Part shown: positions 39,142 through 47,361 of the stretch, piece after piece
Numbering within the stretch: position 1 is the stretch's first letter
How the letters are laid out: each line of letters starts with the position of its first letter
Assembly: GCF_036013915.1 (NCBI RefSeq)
Contig: NZ_CP107899.1
Coordinates: 1,116,001 to 1,180,000 of the forward strand
Direction of reading: 5' to 3'
Length of the DNA: 64,000 nucleotides
Source: Streptomyces sp. NBC_00464
Lineage (GTDB): Bacteria > Actinomycetota > Actinomycetes > Streptomycetales > Streptomycetaceae
Notes under the pieces: model-generated
What the model saw: the letters and a program-made list of their open reading frames with translations, nothing else
Told to the model about the DNA's origin: nothing
Databases searched by the model: none
Position numbers and translations under genes: made by a program

Positions 39142-39351
39142 CGGGGATCCTCACGTGAGAGACGGAGATGTCACATTTCTCGAATGCACTGCGCGCTTCG
39201 CCCGCACTGCGATCAACGTCTGCAGCCTCACCGCGAACCCGATACTCCGGCTATATCGAAGCTATGCGAAACGCTCCTGCCCAGGAGTCGGCGGTTGCCG
39301 AACTCCCGGGCCGGAGCGTTTGGTTCATCGCCCGCGAGAAGCGGGAGAGGA

Positions 39352-39399
39352 CAGTACGTCCCGCCTATCGCAGGGGGGAACCGCTGACGGGACGTACTG
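39352..39399. terminator. Inverted repeat spanning the MMPL stop codon
   Basis: CAGTACGTCCCG (39352-39363) and CGGGACGTACTG (39388-39399) form a perfect 12-bp stem with a 24-base loop. The stop of the MMPL gene (39365-39367) lies in the loop, so the terminator overlaps the coding end. Confidence 0.55.
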
Positions 39400-41683
39400 G
39401 TTCGGGGGTCTTTTCGCCGATGGGCCTCGATGCGGCTCCGCGCTGCTTGCCGAGCCGGGAGGACCAGGCGCGATCGCCCAGGAGCGCCATGGCGGCCGGC
39501 AGGAGAACTCCTCGGACGACGGTGGCGTCGATGAGAATGGCGACCGCCATGCCGACGCCCATCATCTTGTACTCGATGGCGGTGAGGCTGACGAACACGG
39601 TGAAGACAGCCGTCATGATCACGGCGGCGCTGGTGACCACGCCCGCGCTGCTGCTGATGCCGCCGACGATGGAGTCGTTGGAGCTGGCCCCGTCGGCCCA
39701 CCGCTCCTTGATCCGGCTGAGGATGAAGATGTGGTAGTCCATGCTCAGCCCGAAGAGGATGACGAACATGAACAGCGGCAGCCAGGCGACCACGCCCCCG
39801 TAGGCCGTGAAGCCCAGCAGCGAGCCGAGGTGCCCGCTCTGGAAGACCCAGGTGAGCACGCCGTAGGCGGCGCCGATCGAGAGCAGGTTGAGCAGGATCG
39901 ACACCAGCGGGATGCTCCAGGAGCGGAAGGCGACGACCAGCAGGACGAAGGCCAGGGCGAGGATGAAGACGAAGACCGCGACGGACCGGCTGTTGAGCTG
40001 GTTGGCGAAGTCGTACGGCATCGCCGTCTTGCCGCCGACCGCGTAGTCGATGCCCTCCACGGTGCCGAGGGTCGCGGGCAGCACGGTGCCCCTCAGCTTT
40101 TCCAGGGACTCGTTCGACGTGTCGTCGGTCCCCTTGCCGATAAGCGGGACGCGCACGACCACCACGTCACCGACCTCGACCGAAGTGATCGGCTCGGCGA
40201 TCCCGCTGCCAGGGGTGGCCGCCTGCTCGTGCAGGGCATCGATCGCCGTCCGCAGAGCGGGGGTGTCGGCACTCGTGCCGTCGCCGGTGGCGATCGCCAC
40301 ACGGGCGGGGCTCGAGGCACCCGGGAAGGCGTCATTCATCCGGACCGCGGCGTCCACCGGGGCGACACTACGCGGCAGGCTGTCGGTCGTAGCCGGGTCC
40401 TGAAGCTTCATGCCGAGCATGGGCAGGGCCATGACCAGCAGGACGAGAGCGGCGATTCCACCGGTCAGAGCGGGGCGGCGCACCACGGTGCGGGCCACAG
40501 CGGACCAGGTCCGCGACTCGCGTGCGACGGTCCTGCGCTTGCCGAGCCAGGGGATGCGCGCCTTGTCGACGCGGTGCCCCAGGGCGGCGAGCACCGCCGG
40601 CAGCACGGTGATGGAGCCGAGCACCGTGAGACCCACGACGATCACGGTGCCGGCCGTCAGCCCCTTGAAGACGTCGAGCCCGGAGAAGAGGAGGCCGCAC
40701 ACACAGACCATCACGGTGAGGCCGGAAACCACCACGGCGTGACCGGACGTGCGGGCCGTCATCGCGAGGGCGTCCTGGGTGTCGCGTCCCGCGATCCGTT
40801 CCTCCCGCTCCCTTCGCAGATAGAACAGCGAGTAGTCGATGCCGACGGCCATGCCGATGAGCAGGACGATGGAGGAGGCGGCACTGTTGACCGGCACGAA
40901 CTGTCCGACGGTCTGCAGCAGGCCGAAGGTGCCGATGACCGCGGTCGCGGCGAGCAGCAGGGGGATACCGGCGGCGATCAGCGAGCCGAAGACGACGAGC
41001 AGGATCACCAGGGTCAGGGGCAACGAGGTGAACTCGGCCTTCGCGAAGTCGTCCTTGATCGCGTCGTCGACGACCGCGTTCAGGCTGCGGTCACCGGCCT
41101 GCACGATCCGTAGGTCCGGGTTGTTGTCCTGCACCTCTTTCAGGGCGGCGACAGCCTCGTTGTAGTTCTCCTTCTGCTTCTCGATCGGTCCGTCGAGTTC
41201 GAAGGTCACCAGACCGGACCGGCCGTCCTCGGACACCCATCGCTCGCCGTCGGTTCCCGCGGGCGATCCGATGTCGCGCACCGCATCGCCGGTGCCGCGC
41301 AGTTTGTCGACCAACTCCTCGACCGCACCCTGCAGCTCGGGGCTCTCGGTGAACTTGGGTCCCTCGTCCTCGCGTGACTGGAGCAGCACGCTCTCGCGGA
41401 CAGAGTCACCGTTGTCCTCAGTGCGCACGATCTGCTGCGCCTTGCCCGCGTCACCGGGGTCGAGGGAGCGGGCTTCGGGTCCGCTGATCAGCGCGCTGGA
41501 CATGATCGCGACGACCACCAGTACCAACCAGCCCGTGATTGCAAGGGCCTTGTGCCGGACCGACCATCCGGCGACGGACTCCACGACCCCACGGGGAGGT
41601 CCAACCGGCAGGGGGACCTGTTTCACGCGCTCCTCCCCTTCGCCTTCCGGGGTCCTGCGATTTAACTTGCCTTTGCGCAGCAT
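39365..41683 (-). CDS. MMPL-family RND transporter
   Basis: A 772-residue membrane exporter of the MmpL/ActII-3 group, with about 12 hydrophobic helices in two halves and two large extracytoplasmic loops. Conserved GxGxxxDYxxF-type motifs appear as MAVGIDYSLFYLRR and FGLSMDYHIFILSRIKER, holding the Asp-Tyr pair used for proton coupling. AAGGAGAG precedes the ATG at 41683. In actinomycete clusters such pumps often export the product or its lipid; here it lies next to the mbtH/NRPS remnant on the same strand and probably belonged to that cluster. Confidence 0.92.
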   Translation of the reverse strand: MLRKGKLNRRTPEGEGEERVKQVPLPVGPPRGVVESVAGWSVRHKALAITGWLVLVVVAIMSSALISGPEARSLDPGDAGKAQQIVRTEDNGDSVRESVLLQSREDEGPKFTESPELQGAVEELVDKLRGTGDAVRDIGSPAGTDGERWVSEDGRSGLVTFELDGPIEKQKENYNEAVAALKEVQDNNPDLRIVQAGDRSLNAVVDDAIKDDFAKAEFTSLPLTLVILLVVFGSLIAAGIPLLLAATAVIGTFGLLQTVGQFVPVNSAASSIVLLIGMAVGIDYSLFYLRREREERIAGRDTQDALAMTARTSGHAVVVSGLTVMVCVCGLLFSGLDVFKGLTAGTVIVVGLTVLGSITVLPAVLAALGHRVDKARIPWLGKRRTVARESRTWSAVARTVVRRPALTGGIAALVLLVMALPMLGMKLQDPATTDSLPRSVAPVDAAVRMNDAFPGASSPARVAIATGDGTSADTPALRTAIDALHEQAATPGSGIAEPITSVEVGDVVVVRVPLIGKGTDDTSNESLEKLRGTVLPATLGTVEGIDYAVGGKTAMPYDFANQLNSRSVAVFVFILALAFVLLVVAFRSWSIPLVSILLNLLSIGAAYGVLTWVFQSGHLGSLLGFTAYGGVVAWLPLFMFVILFGLSMDYHIFILSRIKERWADGASSNDSIVGGISSSAGVVTSAAVIMTAVFTVFVSLTAIEYKMMGVGMAVAILIDATVVRGVLLPAAMALLGDRAWSSRLGKQRGAASRPIGEKTPEPVRPVSGSPLR

Positions 41684-41806
41684 CGGCTGCTCTCCTTAAG
41701 CGTGGAGGAGCGTATCCAGGGAAAACTCGCCCGACGGCGAGGGACATGCCTTCCGAACACTGGGTCGCCGAGTTGCAGCTCGGCGATCCAGTTCCGCGGC
41801 TAAGCG

Positions 41807-42055
41807 CTATTCAACGTCCTTGAGGATCCGCTCCAGCGACTCCATACGGTTCTGCATATCGGCCAGATGGCGTTCGGTCAGCTGTTGCGCGACGAGGGAC
41901 TGCTCGGCCAACTTGCGGTACTCCTCCTCGCGGGCCAGCACCGCCTTGGCGCGCCAGCTCGCGCCGAGCTGCCGGATGATCACGGTGACCACCACAGTGA
42001 TCAGAGTGAAGACCCCGATGACGCCGAACACTTCCTGCCAGTCAGTCCCGCTCAT
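41807..42055 (-). CDS. Small membrane protein with coiled-coil tail
   Basis: An 82-residue protein: one membrane helix (VFGVIGVFTLITVVVTVII) near the N terminus, followed by a charged helix (REEEYRKLAEQSLVAQQL onward) that looks like a coiled coil. I do not recognise it as a named family, though similar small proteins are found next to HTH genes in Streptomyces. Its ATG shares one base with the stop of the HTH gene upstream (TGATG), so they are coupled; it may be the sensor partner. Confidence 0.8.
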   Translation of the reverse strand: MSGTDWQEVFGVIGVFTLITVVVTVIIRQLGASWRAKAVLAREEEYRKLAEQSLVAQQLTERHLADMQNRMESLERILKDVE

Positions 42056-42405
42056 CAGACAGTCCCCTTCTCGTCTCGCGCACGGGCCGTGTCGCCACCG
42101 GTCATCTCCGGCACCACGGCCGCGATCGATTCCGGCGTCAGGTGGACCGCGAACGGCGTCACCTCGTAGAACTTCATCGCTTTCCCATCGGGTGAGATCT
42201 CCATCTGCGCAGACACAAGTCCCGCGGCCTCCAACTTCTTCAAGTGGACCTGGAGAAGCGCGCGGCTGATCCCCATGTCCCGAGCCAACTGGCTCACGTA
42301 CTTACGTCCGCCGGCAAGCACCGCTACCACCCGCAGACGGTGCGGATTGGCCAGCGTCGCCAGCGTCAACACCAGTTCGTCTCCGCTTGGCAGAGGCGTT
42401 TTCAT
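42055..42405 (-). CDS. Winged-helix regulator (ArsR-like), copy 1
   Basis: A 116-residue regulator. The winged helix is LATLANPHRLRVVAVLAGGRKYVSQLARDMGISRALLQVHLKKLEAAGLV in overlapping pieces; the C-terminal part FYEVTPFAVHLTPESI is shared with a second regulator at 44858. Start 42405 (MKTPLPSGDE) or 42426. It overlaps the small membrane protein gene by one base, so the two form a unit. It lies between the MMPL and PPTase genes, all minus strand. Confidence 0.85.
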   Translation of the reverse strand: MKTPLPSGDELVLTLATLANPHRLRVVAVLAGGRKYVSQLARDMGISRALLQVHLKKLEAAGLVSAQMEISPDGKAMKFYEVTPFAVHLTPESIAAVVPEMTGGDTARARDEKGTV

Positions 42406-42443
42406 AGCAGCACCCAGCACATGCAAAGAAACACTAGCAGGTC

Positions 42444-43196
42444 CTAAGAATTATTGTCACCTGCTAGTCGGAAGGCTGCTTGTCTGGTCACGACGGGCCG
42501 CACGGACTCGGCGTCCTGGGCCAGCGCCCCAATCAGGCCAGGCGTCAGAGCCAGGTCCTGCACGTGCCAGCGTCCGGCAAGGCCCGACTCGGAGAACTCC
42601 ATGGTCACGGGCCCGGGATCGGCGGGCGACGCCTCCAGGTTTTCCAACTCCGCGAAGATGCCGACGCCGCACGCCTTGAGTACAGCCTCCTTGCGCGTCC
42701 AGGCCCGGTAGAACAGCTCCTGACGTTGCTCCGGCGCCTCCAGGCCCCGAATCCGTGCGAGCTCGTACGCGGTCAGCGCTACGTCGGCAACGCCGACGGC
42801 GGAGGTGCGGCGCTCGATGTCGACACCGACCTTCTCCCCTGCAGTCACAGCGAGCAGCCAGTACGGCCCCGACCTGGAGAGGTTGAAGTCGAGCGTGGTC
42901 GCCGGGTGCTCGATACGGGGACGCCCGTGCGCCGGATCCGTGCAGCGTGGGCACGCGTGGCGGCCGAAGCGGACGGCGGACGGCGGCACCCCCAGATAGT
43001 GGTCGCCCAGGACACGCCGGACGGCCGCGTGCACTCCCGCGTAGTGTGCCGACCGGACTCTGCCCGCCCGACGGATCCTGCCCAGCTCATCGTCGGCGAG
43101 CACGGCAAGGTCAGAGGACGGCAGCAGGTCCCGTACCCGACCGTGCCAGATGTGGATGGCTCTCGTCTCACGGAGAAGTCCACTGATCTCAGCCAT
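42444..43196 (-). CDS. 4'-phosphopantetheinyl transferase, Sfp type
   Basis: A 250-residue enzyme that attaches the phosphopantetheine arm to carrier domains. Motifs: FNLSRSGPYWLLAV (P1-like NxSxSG region), VGVDIERR with the metal-binding Asp, and FYRAWTRKEAVLKACGVG (WxxKEA). GAGGAG lies 8 bases before the ATG. In an NRPS island it would load the synthetase; that NRPS is now truncated, so it may act in trans. The CPRC sequence in the middle is a possible extra metal site. Confidence 0.93.
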   Translation of the reverse strand: MAEISGLLRETRAIHIWHGRVRDLLPSSDLAVLADDELGRIRRAGRVRSAHYAGVHAAVRRVLGDHYLGVPPSAVRFGRHACPRCTDPAHGRPRIEHPATTLDFNLSRSGPYWLLAVTAGEKVGVDIERRTSAVGVADVALTAYELARIRGLEAPEQRQELFYRAWTRKEAVLKACGVGIFAELENLEASPADPGPVTMEFSESGLAGRWHVQDLALTPGLIGALAQDAESVRPVVTRQAAFRLAGDNNS

Positions 43197-43466
43197 TCCG
43201 GGGCTCCTCGCTTGCGGGACAGAGTGGTCGGCCCGGATCCTCACGCCGCCGTCTATACGCAGCCCATTCCCGCACGAGGGGCGCACGGCCGGCGGCCGGG
43301 GGAGACCATATAGCGGCGGTATAGACCCCCCTCCGACCCTGAGCGAGGCCGCCACCCGCACGAGCAGCACCCAGCACCGGCGTGCCCCTCCCCACTGCAC
43401 CGCCATCGCCTACAGGAGCAGCCTGCGGCCCCGGTCACGGAACCAGCCGCGCAGAAGGAGCTACTT

Positions 43467-44783
43467 GTGTCCGCATCCGATCCCGTGACCGGCCTCCTGA
43501 TCGCCATCCCTACAGTGATCGTCGCCTGTCGGGGTGGGGCCGCGCTGGCCCGCCGGGTCGGGCAGCCACCGGTGGTTGGCGAGATCGCGGCCGGCATTCT
43601 GCTCGGCCCTTCCCTGCTTGGCTGGCTTTGGCCGACCGGACAGGCCTTGCTGATTCCGCCGGAATCGATTCCCTACGCAGGAGCGCTCGGCCAGCTGGCG
43701 CTGCTGGTCTTCATGTTCCTCATCGGTCTGGAGCTCGATCTGGGCGTGCTGCGCGGCCTCGGCCGCACGGCGCTCGTGGTAAGCCAGGCGAGCATCGCCC
43801 TGCCGCTGCTCCTCGGGGCGGCTCTCGCCTCGGGCATGTACGCGACGATGGCCCCCGAGGCCGCGGGGAAACTGCCGTTCGTCCTGTTCATCGCCGTGGC
43901 CCTGAGCATCACGGCGTTCCCCGTGCTGGCCCGCATCCTCACCGACCGCGGGATGTACCACACGTCTCTCGGCGCCCTCGCGATGGCGTGCGCGGCCGTC
44001 AATGACGCCATGGCCTGGTGCCTGCTCGCGGTGGTCGTGACCATCACGCGTAGCGGCTCCGCGCTTGACCCGGTCGTGACGGTGGCCCTGTCGGCGTTCT
44101 TCCTCGTGGCCATGCTGTACGTGATCCGACCCGCCCTCGCCCGCTGGACACCGGGGACGGGCCGGGCCGGGCGGCACACGCCGGACGCCGAGCGGGATGG
44201 ACTGCTCCTGCTGACCGTGTTCACCGGGATCTGCCTGTCCTCCCTCGCCACCGATCGCATCGGACTGCACGCGCTGTTCGGCGCGTTCGTCTTCGGCCTG
44301 GTGCTACCCCGCGGATCGCTGCCGGTCGAGCGCGCCGCCACCCGGCTGCGCACCGTCGTCGTCCCGCTGCTGCTTCCGCTCTTCTTCGCACACACCGGGC
44401 TGCGAACGGACATCGGCATGCTCGGCAACGACCTGGTGCCCTGGCTGTGGGCGGCGGCGATCACCGCCGTTGCCGTGCTCGGCAAATGGGGCGGAAGCGC
44501 CGTGGCAGCCCGTGCCTGCGGGCAGGGCTGGCGCAACGCGCTCTCGCTCGGCGTGCTGATGAACTGCCGCGGGCTGACCGAGCTCGTTATTCTGAACATC
44601 GGCCTCGAACTGGGCTTGATCGGGCGTGACTTGTTCACCATGCTGGTATTGATGGCGCTGGTCACCACCGCGCTCACCTCACCGGCCCTCAACCGACTGC
44701 GCCGCCGCGAGGTCCGGGGCCTCGTCCTCACGCCGGGGTCGGCACTCGTGCCGGACGCAGGCGCGCACAGCGACCGTTCGTGA
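43467..44783 (+). CDS. Cation:proton antiporter (CPA2/KefB type)
   Basis: A 438-residue membrane protein with about 12 hydrophobic helices. GQPPVVGEIAAGILLGPSLLG at the N terminus and ITAFPVLARILTDRG with NDAMAW are family features, including the ND pair used for ion exchange. GTG start with AAGGAG upstream. Such antiporters are often seen in actinomycete antibiotic clusters, where their part is unknown. Divergent from the PPTase gene; the 270-bp gap between them holds no motif I can name. Confidence 0.92.
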   Translation: MSASDPVTGLLIAIPTVIVACRGGAALARRVGQPPVVGEIAAGILLGPSLLGWLWPTGQALLIPPESIPYAGALGQLALLVFMFLIGLELDLGVLRGLGRTALVVSQASIALPLLLGAALASGMYATMAPEAAGKLPFVLFIAVALSITAFPVLARILTDRGMYHTSLGALAMACAAVNDAMAWCLLAVVVTITRSGSALDPVVTVALSAFFLVAMLYVIRPALARWTPGTGRAGRHTPDAERDGLLLLTVFTGICLSSLATDRIGLHALFGAFVFGLVLPRGSLPVERAATRLRTVVVPLLLPLFFAHTGLRTDIGMLGNDLVPWLWAAAITAVAVLGKWGGSAVAARACGQGWRNALSLGVLMNCRGLTELVILNIGLELGLIGRDLFTMLVLMALVTTALTSPALNRLRRREVRGLVLTPGSALVPDAGAHSDRS

Positions 44784-44857
44784 CCCTTACTCATCGACGC
44801 TGTCGAGACCGTCAGAGTCGGTAAGGTCTCGCCGGGCCTCCAGTTCAGGTCCCCTGT

Positions 44858-45169
44858 TCAACTCTCCGCGGCGGGGGCTTCATCACCCTGCACGGCCTCG
44901 CGGATCGTGTCGACGTTTAAGTGCAGGTTGAACGGGGTGAGTGCAAAGTACTTCAACGGGGTCCCGTCCTCACTCAGCTCCAGGTTGCCCACCACCAGGC
45001 CGGCCTTCTCCAGGCGCGCCAAGTGCATATAGAGGAGCGGTCGGGACATGTCCAGACGGCGTGCTAGATCGCTGACATAGACCCTGCCGTCGGCGAGTTC
45101 GGCTATGACCCGCAGCCGCTGCGTATTGCCCATGGCAGCAAGCAGCGCCTGAAGCTCCTCGCTGTTCAT
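44858..45169 (-). CDS. Winged-helix regulator (ArsR-like), copy 2
   Basis: A 103-residue paralogue of the regulator at 42055. Both share GNTQRLRV/NPHRLRV, the Y-VSDLAR/Y-VSQLAR helix, LLYMHLARLEKAGLV/LLQVHLKKLEAAGLV, the SEDGTPLKYFALTPFNLHL/SPDGKAMKFYEVTPFAVHL strand pair, and a short acidic end. It has no coupled membrane-protein gene. It is convergent with the antiporter gene, 75 bases away. Probable ligand or target unknown. Confidence 0.85.
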   Translation of the reverse strand: MNSEELQALLAAMGNTQRLRVIAELADGRVYVSDLARRLDMSRPLLYMHLARLEKAGLVVGNLELSEDGTPLKYFALTPFNLHLNVDTIREAVQGDEAPAAES

Positions 45170-45331
45170 GGCTCACCCCTGTTTGGCCCAGACCGTAGGC
45201 GGAGGGCCGCCTACCATCCGAACGGTTGCCCTCTCATCAAGCACCACGTTACGGGAGGTGCCCCTCGTGTACCGGGAGTCCCTTCCGCCACTGCAGCATC
45301 TCCCATCGTCTCGCAAAGGCGCGCGAGAAAA

Positions 45332-45961
45332 GTGCATCGGCCTGGCCATTGGGGCCCTGTGGTAGACGAGTTGTCCACGATCAGGCCGGTGGGCGCCACG
45401 CCCTCACAGCACCTCACCTGTTACCTCGTGCGTGCCCGCCGCCCAACCCGCGAACGGCTCGGGAACGAGTCCGCGGCCTCCCTGTCACCGTTCCTCGGGT
45501 CCACAGGATCCGTTGCCAAGGGCGAAGCCTTGGTGCTGAAGCAACAGGCCCGCAGAGCCCAGAAGAAGGCCTTGCGGGCCGGGTCCACGACGACACCTCC
45601 TGTTGCCGTCCCGGGGGTCGAGGCGGACGCGCCTTCCCAAGATCTGGCCACCGCGCCCAGCGACCCGAAGGTCACTGTGACGAGCCAGCAGTTTCAGCAG
45701 ATGTTCATGACTTGGCTCGCTCGTGAGGACGCTCAGCAGGCGCTCTGGAGCCTCATCGTGAATGCCGAGGTCGAGGATGGCGGTGCTGCCACCCTGGCAT
45801 GGCAGCAGGAACTGAAAGAGCTTTCGCCTGAGCAGCGAACCGAGCGGGTCATCGAGTTTCTCGCTACCAACCCCTCGATTCTGGAGGACTTCGCTCGTCA
45901 GCTCATAGGCAGCATGGCCCTCGGGCCCAGCGAGACGACTCTCAGGCGCGACCGGGCGTAG
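45332..45961 (+). CDS. Hypothetical protein
   Basis: A frame of 209 codons with lower GC at third positions than its neighbours. The C-terminal 140 residues look like a real protein: a basic helix (LKQQARRAQKKALRAG), a Pro/Ala linker, and two helices (QQFQQMFMTWLAREDAQQAL, EQRTERVIEFLATNPSILED). The first 60 residues look non-coding, so GTG 45533 is the more likely start. I do not recognise the family. Base composition and place beside integrase remnants suggest that it came with the mobile element. The gap 45170-45331 shows nothing. Confidence 0.45.
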   Translation: MHRPGHWGPVVDELSTIRPVGATPSQHLTCYLVRARRPTRERLGNESAASLSPFLGSTGSVAKGEALVLKQQARRAQKKALRAGSTTTPPVAVPGVEADAPSQDLATAPSDPKVTVTSQQFQQMFMTWLAREDAQQALWSLIVNAEVEDGGAATLAWQQELKELSPEQRTERVIEFLATNPSILEDFARQLIGSMALGPSETTLRRDRA

Positions 45962-46045
45962 GTCCGTGCCGTTCAGGATGGCGCGTCGCTAGAAGGAGCC
46001 TCCGACGCAGGCCAGAGGCCCTTCTCCAGGCAAAGCCGCTGGTGG

Positions 46046-46080
46046 CGGCAGACGAGTCGGGCTGTACGCCGGGTTCTGTC
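46046..46080 (-). ncRNA. RNase P RNA (rnpB) 3'-end fragment
   Basis: On the minus strand this 35-nt stretch starts GACAGAACCCGGCGTACAG and ends CTCGTCTGCCG. As I remember it, this is the exact 3' end of Streptomyces RNase P RNA. Sequence upstream on the minus strand does not continue as rnpB, so this is only the terminal fragment. The 3' ends of RNA genes are common integration sites, so it probably is the att core of an element that targets rnpB. It lies 40 bases from an excisionase fragment. Confidence 0.65.
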
Positions 46081-46119
46081 GCCCGACCAGGGACAAGAGC
46101 ACCAGCCAATCTTGGCCGA

Positions 46120-46230
46120 TCAGGTCGCGCGATTCACCGCTTGAGCTTCCAGCCATGCCTCTACCTCCGACCAGCGGTAGCGCAAATAGCGGCCGACCTT
46201 GTGGGCTCGCGGACCACGACCGCCTGATAC
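46120..46230 (-). pseudogene. Excisionase (HTH_17/AlpA-like) C-terminal fragment
   Basis: The last 36 codons of an excisionase-like protein: GRGPRAHKVGRYLRYRWSEV followed by EAWLEAQ and a stop. This is the second half of the MerR-like winged helix found in Streptomyces Xis proteins. The first half is missing; upstream the sequence turns into the integrase fragment on the opposite strand at about 46224. It is in inverted orientation relative to the integrase, unlike the usual xis-int order. Confidence 0.6.
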
Positions 46231-47003
46231 ACAAAAATCCGTGCCTCGCCAAATCGGTGCAGGACGCCAAGCCGAAGCGAGGAGGTGGCGGCCGGGCAGA
46301 GCTGACCCTGACATGGGAGGACACCGAGAAGATCCGTGCCGAACTTCCCGACCGCTACAAAGCGCTCGTCGACTGTGGTCGCGGCCTGGGTCTTCGGCAA
46401 GGAGAGATATTCGGCCTGTCACCAGAAGATATCGACTGGGCACATCCGGACGGCGCCATGGTGCACGTGCAACGGCAAGTAGTCCACGACGGCTCGTTCC
46501 TCGTATACGCCCTCCCCAAGGGCGGAGACGAGGAGGACCCGAAGGACCGGTGGGTCGAGTTGACCGACGACGTGGCCATCCCCCTGCGCGAACACATGCA
46601 GAAGTACCCGCCGGTCGAGGTGACCCGACCGTGGGGCAGCAAAGGCGGCGACCCGGTCACGGTGCGGCTGATCTTCTACACCCGGGAGAAGACCGCCATT
46701 CAGTCGAATTGGTTCAACTCCTACCGCTGGAAGCCCGCCCTGGTGTCGGCCGGCCTCATCAAGCCCCTTGAGCCCGACGCGAAGGGACGACGCTGGGAGA
46801 AGTCCCGCGACGTGATGATGCACGCGCTCCGACACCTGTACGCGTCGATGATGATCAACGGCGGGGTAGACGTGTACACGCTCGCGGACCGCCTCGGACA
46901 CGCCGATCCCGCGTTCACCCTGCGTAAATACGTGCACCGGGTCGTGGGAGCCGGTTCCAAGGTCCGCATCGCGGTCCGGAGCGCCTACACCAGGGCCGCG
47001 TGA
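46224..47003 (+). pseudogene. Tyrosine integrase, N-terminally truncated
   Basis: About 260 residues covering the catalytic domain of a phage/AICE-type tyrosine recombinase. The active-site residues are visible: Arg in GLGLRQGEIFGL, His-x-x-Arg in MHALRHLYAS, the later His in RLGHADPAF and the nucleophile Tyr in TLRKYVHRV. The arm-binding and core-binding N-terminal domains are lost; homology starts near LIHKNPCLAKSV at 46224, exactly where the inverted Xis fragment ends. The C terminus is 88 bases from att copy 2, the normal int-att distance, so this gene likely made island A move. Confidence 0.8.
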
Positions 47004-47090
47004 CTCCTGCTCCGTTCGGCTTGTGCAACAACCGTGCAAGATGATCTTCGAGAGGTGTCATTTACGCAGGTCAGAAGCTTTGTCTATGAG

Positions 47091-47275
47091 TTCCGGGACA
47101 TCTGAAAGCCTGCGGAAGAGGCACCGTCACACCCATCCTGACCTGCACAAATGCGAGGCGAGGGGGGTGTGACGGAGCCTCTGAGACTTCCCTGATGCTT
47201 CTCTGGGACTTCCCTGGGACTTGAACCTGGAGCGACGGCTTCAGTGCACCGCGCTCTTCACGTGATGAGTCATCG
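47091..47275. repeat. att-like copy 2 (joint between islands)
   Basis: The first 23 bp equal 31888-31910 at the murA 3' end. Strong similarity to copy 1 continues to 47275, with one insertion of about 24 bases in the GGGACTT-rich part. The inverted repeat CCGTCACACCC (47124-47134) and GGGTGTGACGG (47165-47175) is kept. GCAGGTCAG-like sites lie on both sides (47066, 47139 inverted, 47312). The whole gap 47004-47361 holds no gene. Confidence 0.8.
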
Positions 47276-47361
47276 CAAAGGGTGTGGAACCAAAATCATG
47301 TGGAGGTTGACGCAGGTCAGCGGCCTCCACGAGCCAATCCGAGCCCCGCGCACGCACACTG

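Larger units (their letters stand above)
31888..47113. mobile_element. Island A: degenerate integrative element with NRPS remnant
   Basis: About 15.2 kb bounded by identical 23-bp direct repeats at the murA 3' end. Contents fit a decayed accessory island: IS701 remnant, TetR/SDR, SGNH hydrolase, truncated ricin-lectin and NRPS genes, mbtH, MMPL exporter, PPTase, antiporter, HTH regulators, and a truncated integrase 88 bases from the right-hand repeat. The integrase and excisionase remnants suggest that it no longer excises by itself. Boundaries are seen in sequence; the mobile origin is inferred. Confidence 0.65.

Noticed and set aside
45989..46324. Minus-strand frame over the rnpB/Xis fragments
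   Set aside because: It does not follow the Xis frame and has no recognisable motif.
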